A stretch of DNA of 64,000 nucleotides from Collinsella sp. AF23-4AC (GTDB lineage: Bacteria; Actinomycetota; Coriobacteriia; Coriobacteriales; Coriobacteriaceae), in assembly GCF_003462685.1 (NCBI RefSeq), contig NZ_QRVE01000001.1:99411-163410 (forward strand), given 5' to 3'. A model generated the notes under the pieces. That model saw only the letters and a list, made by a program, of their open reading frames with translations. It had not been told where the DNA came from and made no database searches. The number at the start of each line of letters is the position of its first letter. Positions within the stretch are counted from its first letter, which is position 1. The position numbers and the translations under genes were made by a program. Below are positions 9,705 to 17,756 of this stretch, piece after piece.

Positions 9705-11774
9705 CTATCGAACCGAAGAATCGCCCGAGGCCGAAGAGGTATCGGGCTCGTCATAAATCACGCCGAGCACGTCGCGCACGACATGCATCGCGGTATCTGA
9801 GCCGCCGCCGCCCTGCTCCAGAACAGTAGCGATGACATACTTGGGATCATCGGCCGGTGCATAGGCGCAGAACCACGCGTATTCGTCCTCGCCACTTTTC
9901 TCGCCCGTGCCCGACTTGCCGTATACCTGCGGCGTCAGGGTGCCAAAGTGCGCCGCCAGGGACGTCGATGCCGTGTAAATCACGTCGTGCATGCCGTTGC
10001 GAACTAGAGCCAAATCCGAATCGCTGTTGATCTTGGCCTCCAGGCGCTTCTTCTTGCCCTTGCCGTTGTACTTATAGGCATCGCCGTCGCCATCGCGCGA
10101 CACGGCAGATAAAAACACGTGAGGCACGTACTGTTTACCGCCGTTGGCAAGACCCATATAGGCGCACGCCATCTGCAGGGGCGTCACCAGGATGTCGCCC
10201 TGGCCGATGGCAATGTTCGTCATATCACCGGCATTCCACTTGCGGTCCTCGGCAGATGCGTCGGTGAAGTACGACTCTTTCCACTCGGCATCGGGAATAC
10301 GGCCCGCGCCCTCACTCGGCAGATCGATACCGCAGGTCTTGCCTAGGCCCCAGCGACGAAAGACCTCCTGCAGGCCCTCGGAATGTTTCTCGTCATAAAA
10401 GAACGCCTTGCCCATGTCGTAGAAGACGGGGTCGCACGAGTTGGCGATACCCGACTGCAGCGTCATGGTGCCGTGGCCGGAATGCAGCCAGCAGTACTTG
10501 CCCCACGACTTGCCCAGACCCGTCCAATAGCCCGTGCAGTTGGTCGTCTGCCCCGACGTGTAGGTTCCAAACTCAAGACCGGCCAGTGCCGAGAGCGGCT
10601 TGATGGTCGAAGCCGACATGTACTGTCCGCTAATGGCGCGGTTGAGCAGCGGGTGCGAACCCTTGTCATCATTGAGCTCGGTCCACACGTCATTTGAGAC
10701 GCCGCCGATAAAGACGGACGGATCGAACTTGGGCTCGCTCGCCATGCCCAGGATCTCGCCATTGTTGGGATCGAGACACACCACAGCGCCGTTGCCGGCA
10801 TTGCTGTAGCCAGTGGTCTTGGCAAGCTCGATAGCGCTCGCCAGTGCCGTCTCGCAGGCCTGTTGGATCTTAAGGTCGAGCGTGAGCTTAATGTCGGAGC
10901 CGGCCTTCGCCGGCACGGCGCCGGCCTGACCGGTCACATTGCCCGAGGCATCGACCTTGACGGTCTGCTCGCCACGAATACCCTGCAGCAGGTTTTCGTA
11001 GTAGCTCTCAACGCCCGCCTGGCCCACGATATCGCCCGACTGGTACGTAATCTTGCCAGCAGAAGCATCATCATCGCCAGAGGTTTTCTTATTCTGGGCC
11101 TCGAGCTGCTCGGAGGTAATGGTGCCGGTATAGCCCAAGATATGGCATGCCGTCTCGCCATATGGATACTGGCGCTCGGTACGCTCGGCAATCTTGACGC
11201 CCGGGAACTCGCCGGCATGCTCCTGAATATAGGCAACCGTGGAGCGACGGACGTCCGTCGCGATGGTATGCAGGCTCTGAGCGCCCTCTGTATTGTCCTG
11301 AATATTGCGAAGGACCGCCACGTAAGGCATTCCAAGCACGTTGGCAAGATGGCGAACCAGAACCTCATCCTCCGCAAGGTCGCGGTAGGCCACGACAGCA
11401 AGTGAGGGACGGTTCTGGACAAGCGCCACGCCATTGCGGTCAAGGATGCGACCGCGCACAGCGGGTGTGGTAACGGTGCGAGTCTGATTACTATTGGCCT
11501 GCTTCTCGTAATAGTCCGACGAGACCATCTGCATGCCCCACAGCTTGACGGCAAGCGCCGCAAACATCGCGCCCACACCCGTGGTGAGGATGGAAAAGCG
11601 GCCCTTAAAGGCGGTCGCCGCGGTATTGCCCTCGCCCTCGGTGGCGCGCGGGGCCGTTCCATGCTGCGTATCGTAGGTAAAACGGGAATCGCCACGACGC
11701 ATGATGACCAGCGCGACCACGATGGCCACAACCAGCACGATACCGGCGATAATAACCGTCAACTGGGAAGACAT
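9705..11774 (-). CDS. mrdA: Class B penicillin-binding protein 2 (elongasome transpeptidase)
   Basis: This 689-aa protein has a very hydrophobic N-terminal segment (about 4-25) and a second one at about 60-83. A pedestal/dimerisation domain (about 100-290) precedes the transpeptidase domain. Active-site motifs are S389-T-I-K392, S446-C-D448 in place of SxN, and a late KSGTGEKSG. It cross-links peptidoglycan with RodA. It lies between mreD and rodA, as expected for PBP2. Two membrane-like segments instead of one are slightly unusual. Confidence 0.95.
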   Translation of the reverse strand: MSSQLTVIIAGIVLVVAIVVALVIMRRGDSRFTYDTQHGTAPRATEGEGNTAATAFKGRFSILTTGVGAMFAALAVKLWGMQMVSSDYYEKQANSNQTRTVTTPAVRGRILDRNGVALVQNRPSLAVVAYRDLAEDEVLVRHLANVLGMPYVAVLRNIQDNTEGAQSLHTIATDVRRSTVAYIQEHAGEFPGVKIAERTERQYPYGETACHILGYTGTITSEQLEAQNKKTSGDDDASAGKITYQSGDIVGQAGVESYYENLLQGIRGEQTVKVDASGNVTGQAGAVPAKAGSDIKLTLDLKIQQACETALASAIELAKTTGYSNAGNGAVVCLDPNNGEILGMASEPKFDPSVFIGGVSNDVWTELNDDKGSHPLLNRAISGQYMSASTIKPLSALAGLEFGTYTSGQTTNCTGYWTGLGKSWGKYCWLHSGHGTMTLQSGIANSCDPVFYDMGKAFFYDEKHSEGLQEVFRRWGLGKTCGIDLPSEGAGRIPDAEWKESYFTDASAEDRKWNAGDMTNIAIGQGDILVTPLQMACAYMGLANGGKQYVPHVFLSAVSRDGDGDAYKYNGKGKKKRLEAKINSDSDLALVRNGMHDVIYTASTSLAAHFGTLTPQVYGKSGTGEKSGEDEYAWFCAYAPADDPKYVIATVLEQGGGGSDTAMHVVRDVLGVIYDEPDTSSASGDSSVR

Positions 11775-11787
11775 CTACGGGCCTCCC

Positions 11788-12360
11788 CTATTTGAGCTTG
11801 CGGGTCTTGGGCTTAAAGCGCATACCCGTCTGGCGTCCGCCACGCGCGGAGAATCCATAGCCGGACTGCGGCACGACGCCGGACATCAAAAACGGAATGG
11901 CAACCAGACCCGTCAGGATCGAGGACGGCAGTGCATGGCCGAAGATCGCCACGACAAAGCTCGTCTCCAAACCCATAAACAGCAAGATGATGCTGTAAAT
12001 CACATTAATGACGAGCGCGAAGGTGCCCACCGTGATGCCGCGCGCACTCGGGGTACCGCCCGTCTGACCGACGGCACTGTGCACCAGGGCAAAAGAACCC
12101 ACGGTCAGCAGGAGCGACATAACGCCCACCGGCACGGCAGCGGACAGGTCATAAAACAAGCCGCTGCAAAAACCGCACACGACGGCACGGGTCGGGTCGC
12201 CCGAGAACACGCTTAGGCACACCAGGATAATCATGAAGTTGACGCGACCGCCCGCAATGGAGATCTGCGGTGCCAGGCCTGCCTGCAGCAGCACGCACAC
12301 GATGGCGGCGATCACAAACGTACGGGAGCTCATCCCCTGCTCGTGTAGATCCATGGACAT
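11788..12360 (-). CDS. mreD: Rod shape-determining protein MreD
   Basis: This 190-aa protein has five or six hydrophobic segments and a basic C-terminal tail (FKPKTRKLK). Identification rests on the family-like MIILVCLSVFSGDPTRAVVCGF region and on position between mreC and mrdA. MreD is the integral membrane partner of MreC. The start lies 5 nt after the mreC stop. Confidence 0.88.
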   Translation of the reverse strand: MSMDLHEQGMSSRTFVIAAIVCVLLQAGLAPQISIAGGRVNFMIILVCLSVFSGDPTRAVVCGFCSGLFYDLSAAVPVGVMSLLLTVGSFALVHSAVGQTGGTPSARGITVGTFALVINVIYSIILLFMGLETSFVVAIFGHALPSSILTGLVAIPFLMSGVVPQSGYGFSARGGRQTGMRFKPKTRKLK

Positions 12361-12365
12361 GCCCC

Positions 12366-13364
12366 CTATTCGTTCGAGCCGGAATCAGTCGTCTCGGACG
12401 TGTCGGAACTGTCATCCGAACTCTCGTCCTTCGTCTTGGTCGCAGCATCGCGCGACGTTCCCTGCGGCGTGCTATTAGCGGTGCTCACGTCCTCATCCGA
12501 AGCTGACTGTTCGTCGGTCAGCGAGGTAATGACCAGCACTTCCTCGTTGTTCTCGGCCGTGGTCTGAGCGCGCACCACAATGGTGTAGTACACGTCGTTT
12601 GCCGATTTCTCAACCGACGAGACGGTACCGAGCGGAAGGCCCTTGGGGAACACGCCGCCAATGCCCGAGGTCACGATGATGTCGCCAACCTTAACATCGG
12701 AGTCGACGCTCACGTACTCAAGACGCAGCGTGCCGTCAGCCTGACCCTGCAGCATGCCCTGGGCGCGCGTGTCCTGCACCATAGCGGACACGCCCGAGTT
12801 CTCGTCGCCAATCAGGCGCACGGTGGACGTCTTGGCCGAGACTTCGATGATCTGGCCGATAACACCGGCCGAACTCGTCACAGGCATGTTGATGGTAAGG
12901 CCGTCGGCAGAGCCCTTGTCGATGGTTACGGTCGAGGTCCAGGCATCGCCCGAGGCACCAACGATACGAGCAGCGGTCGATTTGAGGTTGTAGGTCGACT
13001 GCAGCCCGACCAGCCCCTCCAGACGCTCGGCGGTCTTTTGAGCCTCGGAGAGCTCAGCAACCTTAGAGGTCAGCTCCTCGTTTTGCTTCTTGAGCTCGTC
13101 GAGCGTGTCCTGCGACGCCGTAAGGTTAGAGAACACGTTGCCAATAGCATTGAAAGGAGCCGCCACAGCCGAACCCACAAAGCGCACCGGCGAGGTAATC
13201 GTCGTTACGCCCGAACGCACGGCATGAATCGGTCCCGCCTCGCCCTCGCGGATGTAAAACGTGAGCAGCAACACCGAAATCAGGCTGAAAACAATCAACG
13301 GGCGCATACCCGTTGATTGTCGCTTGGTATTCAGATTTGTGGAGAAACCCGAAGATCGTGCCAA
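12366..13364 (-). CDS. mreC: Rod shape-determining protein MreC
   Basis: This 332-aa protein has an N-terminal membrane anchor (about residues 21-38), a coiled coil (about 80-115), then the beta-rich MreC domain (VGASGDAWTSTVTIDKGS, IVTSGIGGVFPKGLPLG). The last 55 residues are a low-complexity Ser/Thr/Asp/Glu tail. MreC is the extracytoplasmic scaffold linking MreB and PBP2. A 12-bp perfect inverted repeat lies inside its 5' coding end (13291-13320). Confidence 0.95.
   Translation of the reverse strand: MARSSGFSTNLNTKRQSTGMRPLIVFSLISVLLLTFYIREGEAGPIHAVRSGVTTITSPVRFVGSAVAAPFNAIGNVFSNLTASQDTLDELKKQNEELTSKVAELSEAQKTAERLEGLVGLQSTYNLKSTAARIVGASGDAWTSTVTIDKGSADGLTINMPVTSSAGVIGQIIEVSAKTSTVRLIGDENSGVSAMVQDTRAQGMLQGQADGTLRLEYVSVDSDVKVGDIIVTSGIGGVFPKGLPLGTVSSVEKSANDVYYTIVVRAQTTAENNEEVLVITSLTDEQSASDEDVSTANSTPQGTSRDAATKTKDESSDDSSDTSETTDSGSNE
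13291..13320. repeat. 12-bp perfect inverted repeat inside mreC 5' end
   Basis: Arms 13291-13302 and 13309-13320 are perfectly complementary around a 6-nt loop. On the mRNA this lies about 45-75 nt after the mreC start. No T-run follows, so it is not an intrinsic terminator. It could slow ribosomes or mark an mRNA processing site; this is inference. Confidence 0.6.
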
Positions 13365-13385
13365 ATGGAATCCACCTTTTGGAAA

Positions 13386-14429
13386 TTAAGCATTGGTCTG
13401 GACGAAGCCGCCATCAAACGCATTGGCCTCGAGCACGCGGGCACAGCCGTTAACGACGTTATCGAGCGCCGTTGGGCTGACGTTGACCGAAACGCCGGTC
13501 TCATCGCGCAGGCGCACGTCGAGACCGCGCAGCAGCGCGCCGCCACCGGTCAGCAATATGCCATAGTACATAAGGTCAGAGGCAAGATCGGGCGGCGTGG
13601 CATCGAGTGCGTCCTTGACGGCCTTGGCCATCTCGTCGAGCGGCTTGTTGAGTGCGCGACGAATCTCCTCGCTCTCGATGCGCACGGTCTTGGGCAAACC
13701 GGTGATCACGTCGCGGCCGTTGACCTCGACGTCGAGCTCGTCCTTGAGCGGCACGGCGGAGCCGACCTTGATCTTGATGTCCTCTGCCGTACGCTCGCCG
13801 ATGGCCAGGTTGTAGGCATCGCGAACGTGCGTGAGGATGGCCTGATCGAACTCGTCGCCGGCAATACGAATGGACTGCGAGACGACGATGCCGCCCATAG
13901 CGATAACGGCAACCTCGGTGGTACCGCCACCGATGTCGATGACCATGGAGCCGGTGGGCTCCTCGACGGGCAGGTCGGCGCCGATAGCGGCAGCCATGGG
14001 CTCCTCGATCAGATAGGCCTGGCGGGCACCGGCCTGGATCGTGGCCTCAAAGACAGCACGCTTCTCGACCGACGTGACACCGGAAGGAACGCAGACGACA
14101 ACACGCGGACGCGGGGTCCACGGATAGCGCTTCTCAGACGCCTTGTCGATAAAGTAGCGAAGCATGGCCTCGGTAACATCGAAGTCGGCGATGACGCCGT
14201 CCTTCAGGGGACGAACGGCCACGATGTTGCCGGGCGTACGGCCGAGCATGCGCTTTGCCTCGATACCGACCGCCAGGATGCGCTCGTCGTTCTTGTCGAT
14301 GGCGACAACAGAGGGCTCGCGAATGACGATGCCCTTGCCGCGCACGGAGACAAGCGTATTTGCGGTGCCGAGGTCGATGGCAAGATCGCCCGCATAGCTA
14401 CCGAAGAACATATCCATCAAAGAAAACAA
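13386..14429 (-). CDS. mreB: Rod shape-determining actin homologue MreB
   Basis: This 347-aa protein has actin-fold motifs AIDLGTANTLV (phosphate 1), DIGGGTTEVAV (phosphate 2) and TGGGALLRGLD (adenosine loop). It polymerises under the membrane and steers the elongation complex. The start is probably TTG at 14429, because AGGAG lies 5 nt before it; the ATG at 14417 is too far from that site. It is the first gene of mreBCD-mrdA-rodA. A likely promoter lies between 14430 and 14490. Confidence 0.97.
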   Translation of the reverse strand: MFSLMDMFFGSYAGDLAIDLGTANTLVSVRGKGIVIREPSVVAIDKNDERILAVGIEAKRMLGRTPGNIVAVRPLKDGVIADFDVTEAMLRYFIDKASEKRYPWTPRPRVVVCVPSGVTSVEKRAVFEATIQAGARQAYLIEEPMAAAIGADLPVEEPTGSMVIDIGGGTTEVAVIAMGGIVVSQSIRIAGDEFDQAILTHVRDAYNLAIGERTAEDIKIKVGSAVPLKDELDVEVNGRDVITGLPKTVRIESEEIRRALNKPLDEMAKAVKDALDATPPDLASDLMYYGILLTGGGALLRGLDVRLRDETGVSVNVSPTALDNVVNGCARVLEANAFDGGFVQTNA

Positions 14430-14489
14430 CGCAACTCCTGATGTGTTGGATGATTGCTGGAAAACTACTAGCTCATCATACTAGCGCAA

Positions 14490-14522
14490 GCCCGGCACCT
14501 CACTTGCGGTGAAGCGCCGGGC
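14490..14522 (-). terminator. Stable hairpin between the TPR gene and mreB
   Basis: A 7-bp perfect outer stem (14490-14496 with 14516-14522) has further inner pairing, placed 22 nt beyond the TPR gene stop. It lacks a U-run on the minus strand, so it is a weak candidate as an intrinsic terminator. It may be a processing site or Rho-assisted. Confidence 0.35.
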
Positions 14523-14544
14523 AAAGCTAAATCCCATAAGGTCA

Positions 14545-15849
14545 CTACTGGTTGTCAGCAGCCGAGAAATCCATATCGAGCGAGGAAACGGCCCAGCCGA
14601 TATGGTTGTCGGAGCGCACGAATTTGACGGTGTACTCCTGCTCGCCGCCCTTGGACAGCGATGCCTTCACCTTGGCGGTCGTCTCGGTCATGGACTGATC
14701 CATGCCCTCGACGGACACGGTGGCACCCTGCGGAATCGAGGAGATGATCATCGACTTAGCGTCCTCGGACAGGCTCGATGCCAGGCAAGACTCGGCCTTT
14801 GCGGTGTCACCGTCGTCGGCAGCCTGGAACAGATCGGTAACGACAGACTCCTGGGACGGGAAGCCAAAGCCGCGCGTGTAGGCAAAGCCCAGACCGCCCG
14901 CGGCGATCAAAATGAGCAGAAGCAGCACGATGAAGACTTTGAGACCCGTGTGGCGATGGCGACGACGAACCTTGGCCTGCTTGCGGTCCTGACGGTCCTG
15001 CTGGACCATCTCGGACTCGGACAGCGTAAAGAAGCCGGTGTCCGAGGGATCGGGCATAAACTGACCGGTCGCGCCCGTAGGATCGAGCGGATCGACGGCA
15101 GGAGCGTCCATCGCAGGCGCCGGAGCCGTGGCCATAGCCGTTTGGGCAGACAGCGCGGCAAGCGAATCGTGCACGCGGGCAAGCTCGTCGGCCTGCTCGG
15201 AGGTGAGCTGGTAGATGCCATCGGCAGTAGCGGCGTTAAAGGCGTCGAGTGCGTCGGAGGGACGGCCGGCGGCAGAAAGCGCCTGACCCATGCCGGCGTT
15301 GAGCGCACGCGTGTCGTCGCGGGGGCCGGCAAAGTCGATAGCCGTGCGGTAGGTCTCCACGGCATCCGCCGGACGGCCGAGCTTAATGAAGCAACGACCG
15401 AGCTCGCCGAGTGCGGCGGCAGGAGCCGGATTGGCGCCGTCGATGGCGGCCTGACGGAAGGCAGTACCCGCGTTGGCATAGTCGCCCGACTGGAACAGCG
15501 CGTTACCCAGGCCCAGATAGGCCTTAAACGGCGTGGCATAGGAAGCATCCTGCGTAGCAGCAGAGAACGCCTGTGCGGCCGTCGTGTAGTCGCCCACGGC
15601 GGCGAGTGCCTTGCCGCGGTTGGTGAGCAGCGCGCCGCGCTTGCCGTAGGTGCCGTCGTTGAGGGCGGCGGCATAGGCCTCGGCGGCCTCGGCATACATG
15701 CCCAGGTGCATCAAGGCGTTGCCACGAAGGTGATCGGCCTCGCCCATAATCTCATCGGGAGTCTTTGCCGCCCCAAGCATCTGGGCTGCAGCGGAAAAAT
15801 CACCCGCGCGGTAAGCGGCGCGGCCCTGTTGGATCAGCTGGCTATTCAA
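14545..15849 (-). CDS. TPR-repeat membrane protein
   Basis: This 434-aa protein has about 230 N-terminal residues of tandem tetratricopeptide-like helices rich in Ala (AEAYAAAL, YKLGLGNALF-type units). A basic stretch follows, then a single membrane span near 300-320 (FIVLLLLILIAAGGLGF) and a C-terminal outside domain of about 110 residues. The topology implies a cytoplasmic TPR scaffold tied to an extracytoplasmic domain, probably a DUF-type lipid/peptide-binding fold. It lies upstream of mreB and 12 nt after the cyclophilin gene. No specific function can be assigned. Confidence 0.75.
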   Translation of the reverse strand: MNSQLIQQGRAAYRAGDFSAAAQMLGAAKTPDEIMGEADHLRGNALMHLGMYAEAAEAYAAALNDGTYGKRGALLTNRGKALAAVGDYTTAAQAFSAATQDASYATPFKAYLGLGNALFQSGDYANAGTAFRQAAIDGANPAPAAALGELGRCFIKLGRPADAVETYRTAIDFAGPRDDTRALNAGMGQALSAAGRPSDALDAFNAATADGIYQLTSEQADELARVHDSLAALSAQTAMATAPAPAMDAPAVDPLDPTGATGQFMPDPSDTGFFTLSESEMVQQDRQDRKQAKVRRRHRHTGLKVFIVLLLLILIAAGGLGFAYTRGFGFPSQESVVTDLFQAADDGDTAKAESCLASSLSEDAKSMIISSIPQGATVSVEGMDQSMTETTAKVKASLSKGGEQEYTVKFVRSDNHIGWAVSSLDMDFSAADNQ

Positions 15850-15860
15850 GGAAGTCCCCT

Positions 15861-16403
15861 TTACTCGTGAACGATCTCGACGTGGACGATCTCGTCGCCG
15901 GCGCGCAGCTGCGAAATCACATCGAGACCCTCGACCGTGGTACCAAAGACGGTGTAACCGGAATCGAGGTTATGCTGGGCACCCAGGCAGAAGTAAAACT
16001 GCGAACCCGCGGAATCGGGGTCCATGGAGCGTGCCATGGCAAGGGCGCCATCGACATGGCTGTTGCGCGGATTGGTGGCAAACTCGCCCTTGATGCAGTA
16101 GCCGGGGCCACCGGTACCGGGCATGCCGTCGGGGCCCTCAAGACCGGCAGCGACGTCGGCGCCGGACATATCGCGGGTATTGGGGTCGCCACCCTGAATG
16201 ACAAAGCCGGGCACATAGCGATGGAACTTAAGGCCATCATAGAAACCCATCGTGGAAAGCTCGCAGAAGTTCGCGACATGAATGGGAGCGCCCTCGCCGT
16301 CAAACTTGACCTTGATGGTACCCTTCGACGTCTCGATTACGGCGCACTCGTCGCCGGCAAGCTGATACTCGGGCGTGTAGAGCTCTTTCTTAAAACCAAA
16401 CAT
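15861..16403 (-). CDS. Cyclophilin-type peptidyl-prolyl cis-trans isomerase
   Basis: This 180-aa cytoplasmic cyclophilin shows the catalytic core FHRYVPGFVIQGGDP and the later AMARSMDPDSAGSQFYFCLG (Arg, Phe, Met and Gln of the active site). Substrate-binding VFGTTVEGLDV is near the end. It lacks a signal peptide. GGAAGG precedes the ATG. It is followed by the TPR membrane gene. Confidence 0.95.
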   Translation of the reverse strand: MFGFKKELYTPEYQLAGDECAVIETSKGTIKVKFDGEGAPIHVANFCELSTMGFYDGLKFHRYVPGFVIQGGDPNTRDMSGADVAAGLEGPDGMPGTGGPGYCIKGEFATNPRNSHVDGALAMARSMDPDSAGSQFYFCLGAQHNLDSGYTVFGTTVEGLDVISQLRAGDEIVHVEIVHE

Positions 16404-16510
16404 GTGGTTCCTTCCTCGTGCGTTTAAAGCATATTTGTACGAATTGTAGCAATAAGCATGCGCTTACATCAATTGCGCACGTAGGTTATGCCGACTATGG
16501 CGAACTAATT

Positions 16511-17653
16511 TTAGGAACGCTGCTGCGGCTTCCAGGAACCCACATTGGCGTCGTACTGGTTCAGCGCGCTGTTGCCGCCCTGCGCGATGGGCGCCAGGAT
16601 CTCGCTTTGGTGGGAACTCATCGACTCGCCATCGGGAATGGCCAGCGAGATGTCCCAACTCTGGCAGATCACGTCGACGCGCTCATACATCCACTCGGCA
16701 AGCTGCTTTAAGTGGGCGATGTCGTCCGCATAGACCGTATCGTCCTGATACTTAAGGTTATTGAGCTCATCTTGCGTCTTTTTGATCTGGTCGCGCAGGG
16801 CGTAGGCACTCTGCGACAGCTCCTGACGGGTTGACAGCGGCGATCGGAGATAGCCGTTGTTAAAGGAATCGATGACCTCGCCGATCTGGTCCTCGTCACC
16901 GTAGGACACGATGGTCTGATACAGACCGTCGAGCCTGGTATAGAGCTGATCATCGGTGAGCACGGTTTCTTCCTGGACCACCTCGGCAGAATCGTCCTGC
17001 TTGGTATCGTCCTCAGTCGCCTCGCCCTTTTGGCGCGTAGGGAAGGTCGTCTGCGCAGCCTGGCCAAACTGGTCATAGAAGCCGGGCATAACACCCATGG
17101 GATCGGTCGTCACGAACCAATAGGCACCGCCGCAAAGGACGGCAAGGACCGCGATGACGATGAACGGCTTGGGGATATGACGCTTGTGCTTGTGATAGGC
17201 GTCCTCGTCGGGGTGCACCTTGCGCTTGGGTTTTTGAGCATCGTCGTGCAGGGAAACCGGCGTGGGAATATCGACCTTGGGGATACCGAAATCCTTATCG
17301 AAAGCCGGCAGCACGCAGGTCTCGTTAGGATCGGCGGCGTCCGAAAGCACCGCAGCGGCAGAGGCCGGCGCATGCGGCACCTCGGTATCGATCTGCTCTT
17401 GCGTTAGGCGCGGAAAACCCGCCGTGCGGCCCGCAGCCAAGTCGGATGCGGCCGCGTCCTCGGAGAGGATACCCGGAGCCGGGCGTCCGCATTTGGGGCA
17501 CGTACGGTCATGCGGAGAAAGACGGGCACCGCAGCCCTCACAGAACACGAACTCGGTGTGCTCGGGGCCATCGCCCGGACCCACATAGGCGTTGCAGTAG
17601 GGGCAGAACGAGGCGCCGTCCTCGATAGTCTTAAGGCAATGCGGGCAGATCAC
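16511..17653 (-). CDS. Double zinc-ribbon membrane protein of unknown role
   Basis: The start is probably GTG at 17653 (AGAGG 5 nt upstream), giving 380 aa that begin with the ribbon CPHC...CPYC. A second ribbon CEGC...CPKC follows within the first 50 residues. A disordered acidic stretch leads to one membrane span near 170-190 (IVIAVLAVLCGGAYWFV). The outside domain of about 190 residues is rich in charged helices. Zinc ribbons of this type often open with translation-like or stress-envelope proteins; the specific role is not known. Confidence 0.75.
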   Translation of the reverse strand: MICPHCLKTIEDGASFCPYCNAYVGPGDGPEHTEFVFCEGCGARLSPHDRTCPKCGRPAPGILSEDAAASDLAAGRTAGFPRLTQEQIDTEVPHAPASAAAVLSDAADPNETCVLPAFDKDFGIPKVDIPTPVSLHDDAQKPKRKVHPDEDAYHKHKRHIPKPFIVIAVLAVLCGGAYWFVTTDPMGVMPGFYDQFGQAAQTTFPTRQKGEATEDDTKQDDSAEVVQEETVLTDDQLYTRLDGLYQTIVSYGDEDQIGEVIDSFNNGYLRSPLSTRQELSQSAYALRDQIKKTQDELNNLKYQDDTVYADDIAHLKQLAEWMYERVDVICQSWDISLAIPDGESMSSHQSEILAPIAQGGNSALNQYDANVGSWKPQQRS

Positions 17654-17756
17654 GGCATCCTCTTTTCGAAGCAATTCAAACAATCGAGGTTAGAGCATAA
17701 CATCGCCACGGCCCCACAGGAACAAGGCACCAATTCAACATCGCCAGGGCGCGTAG

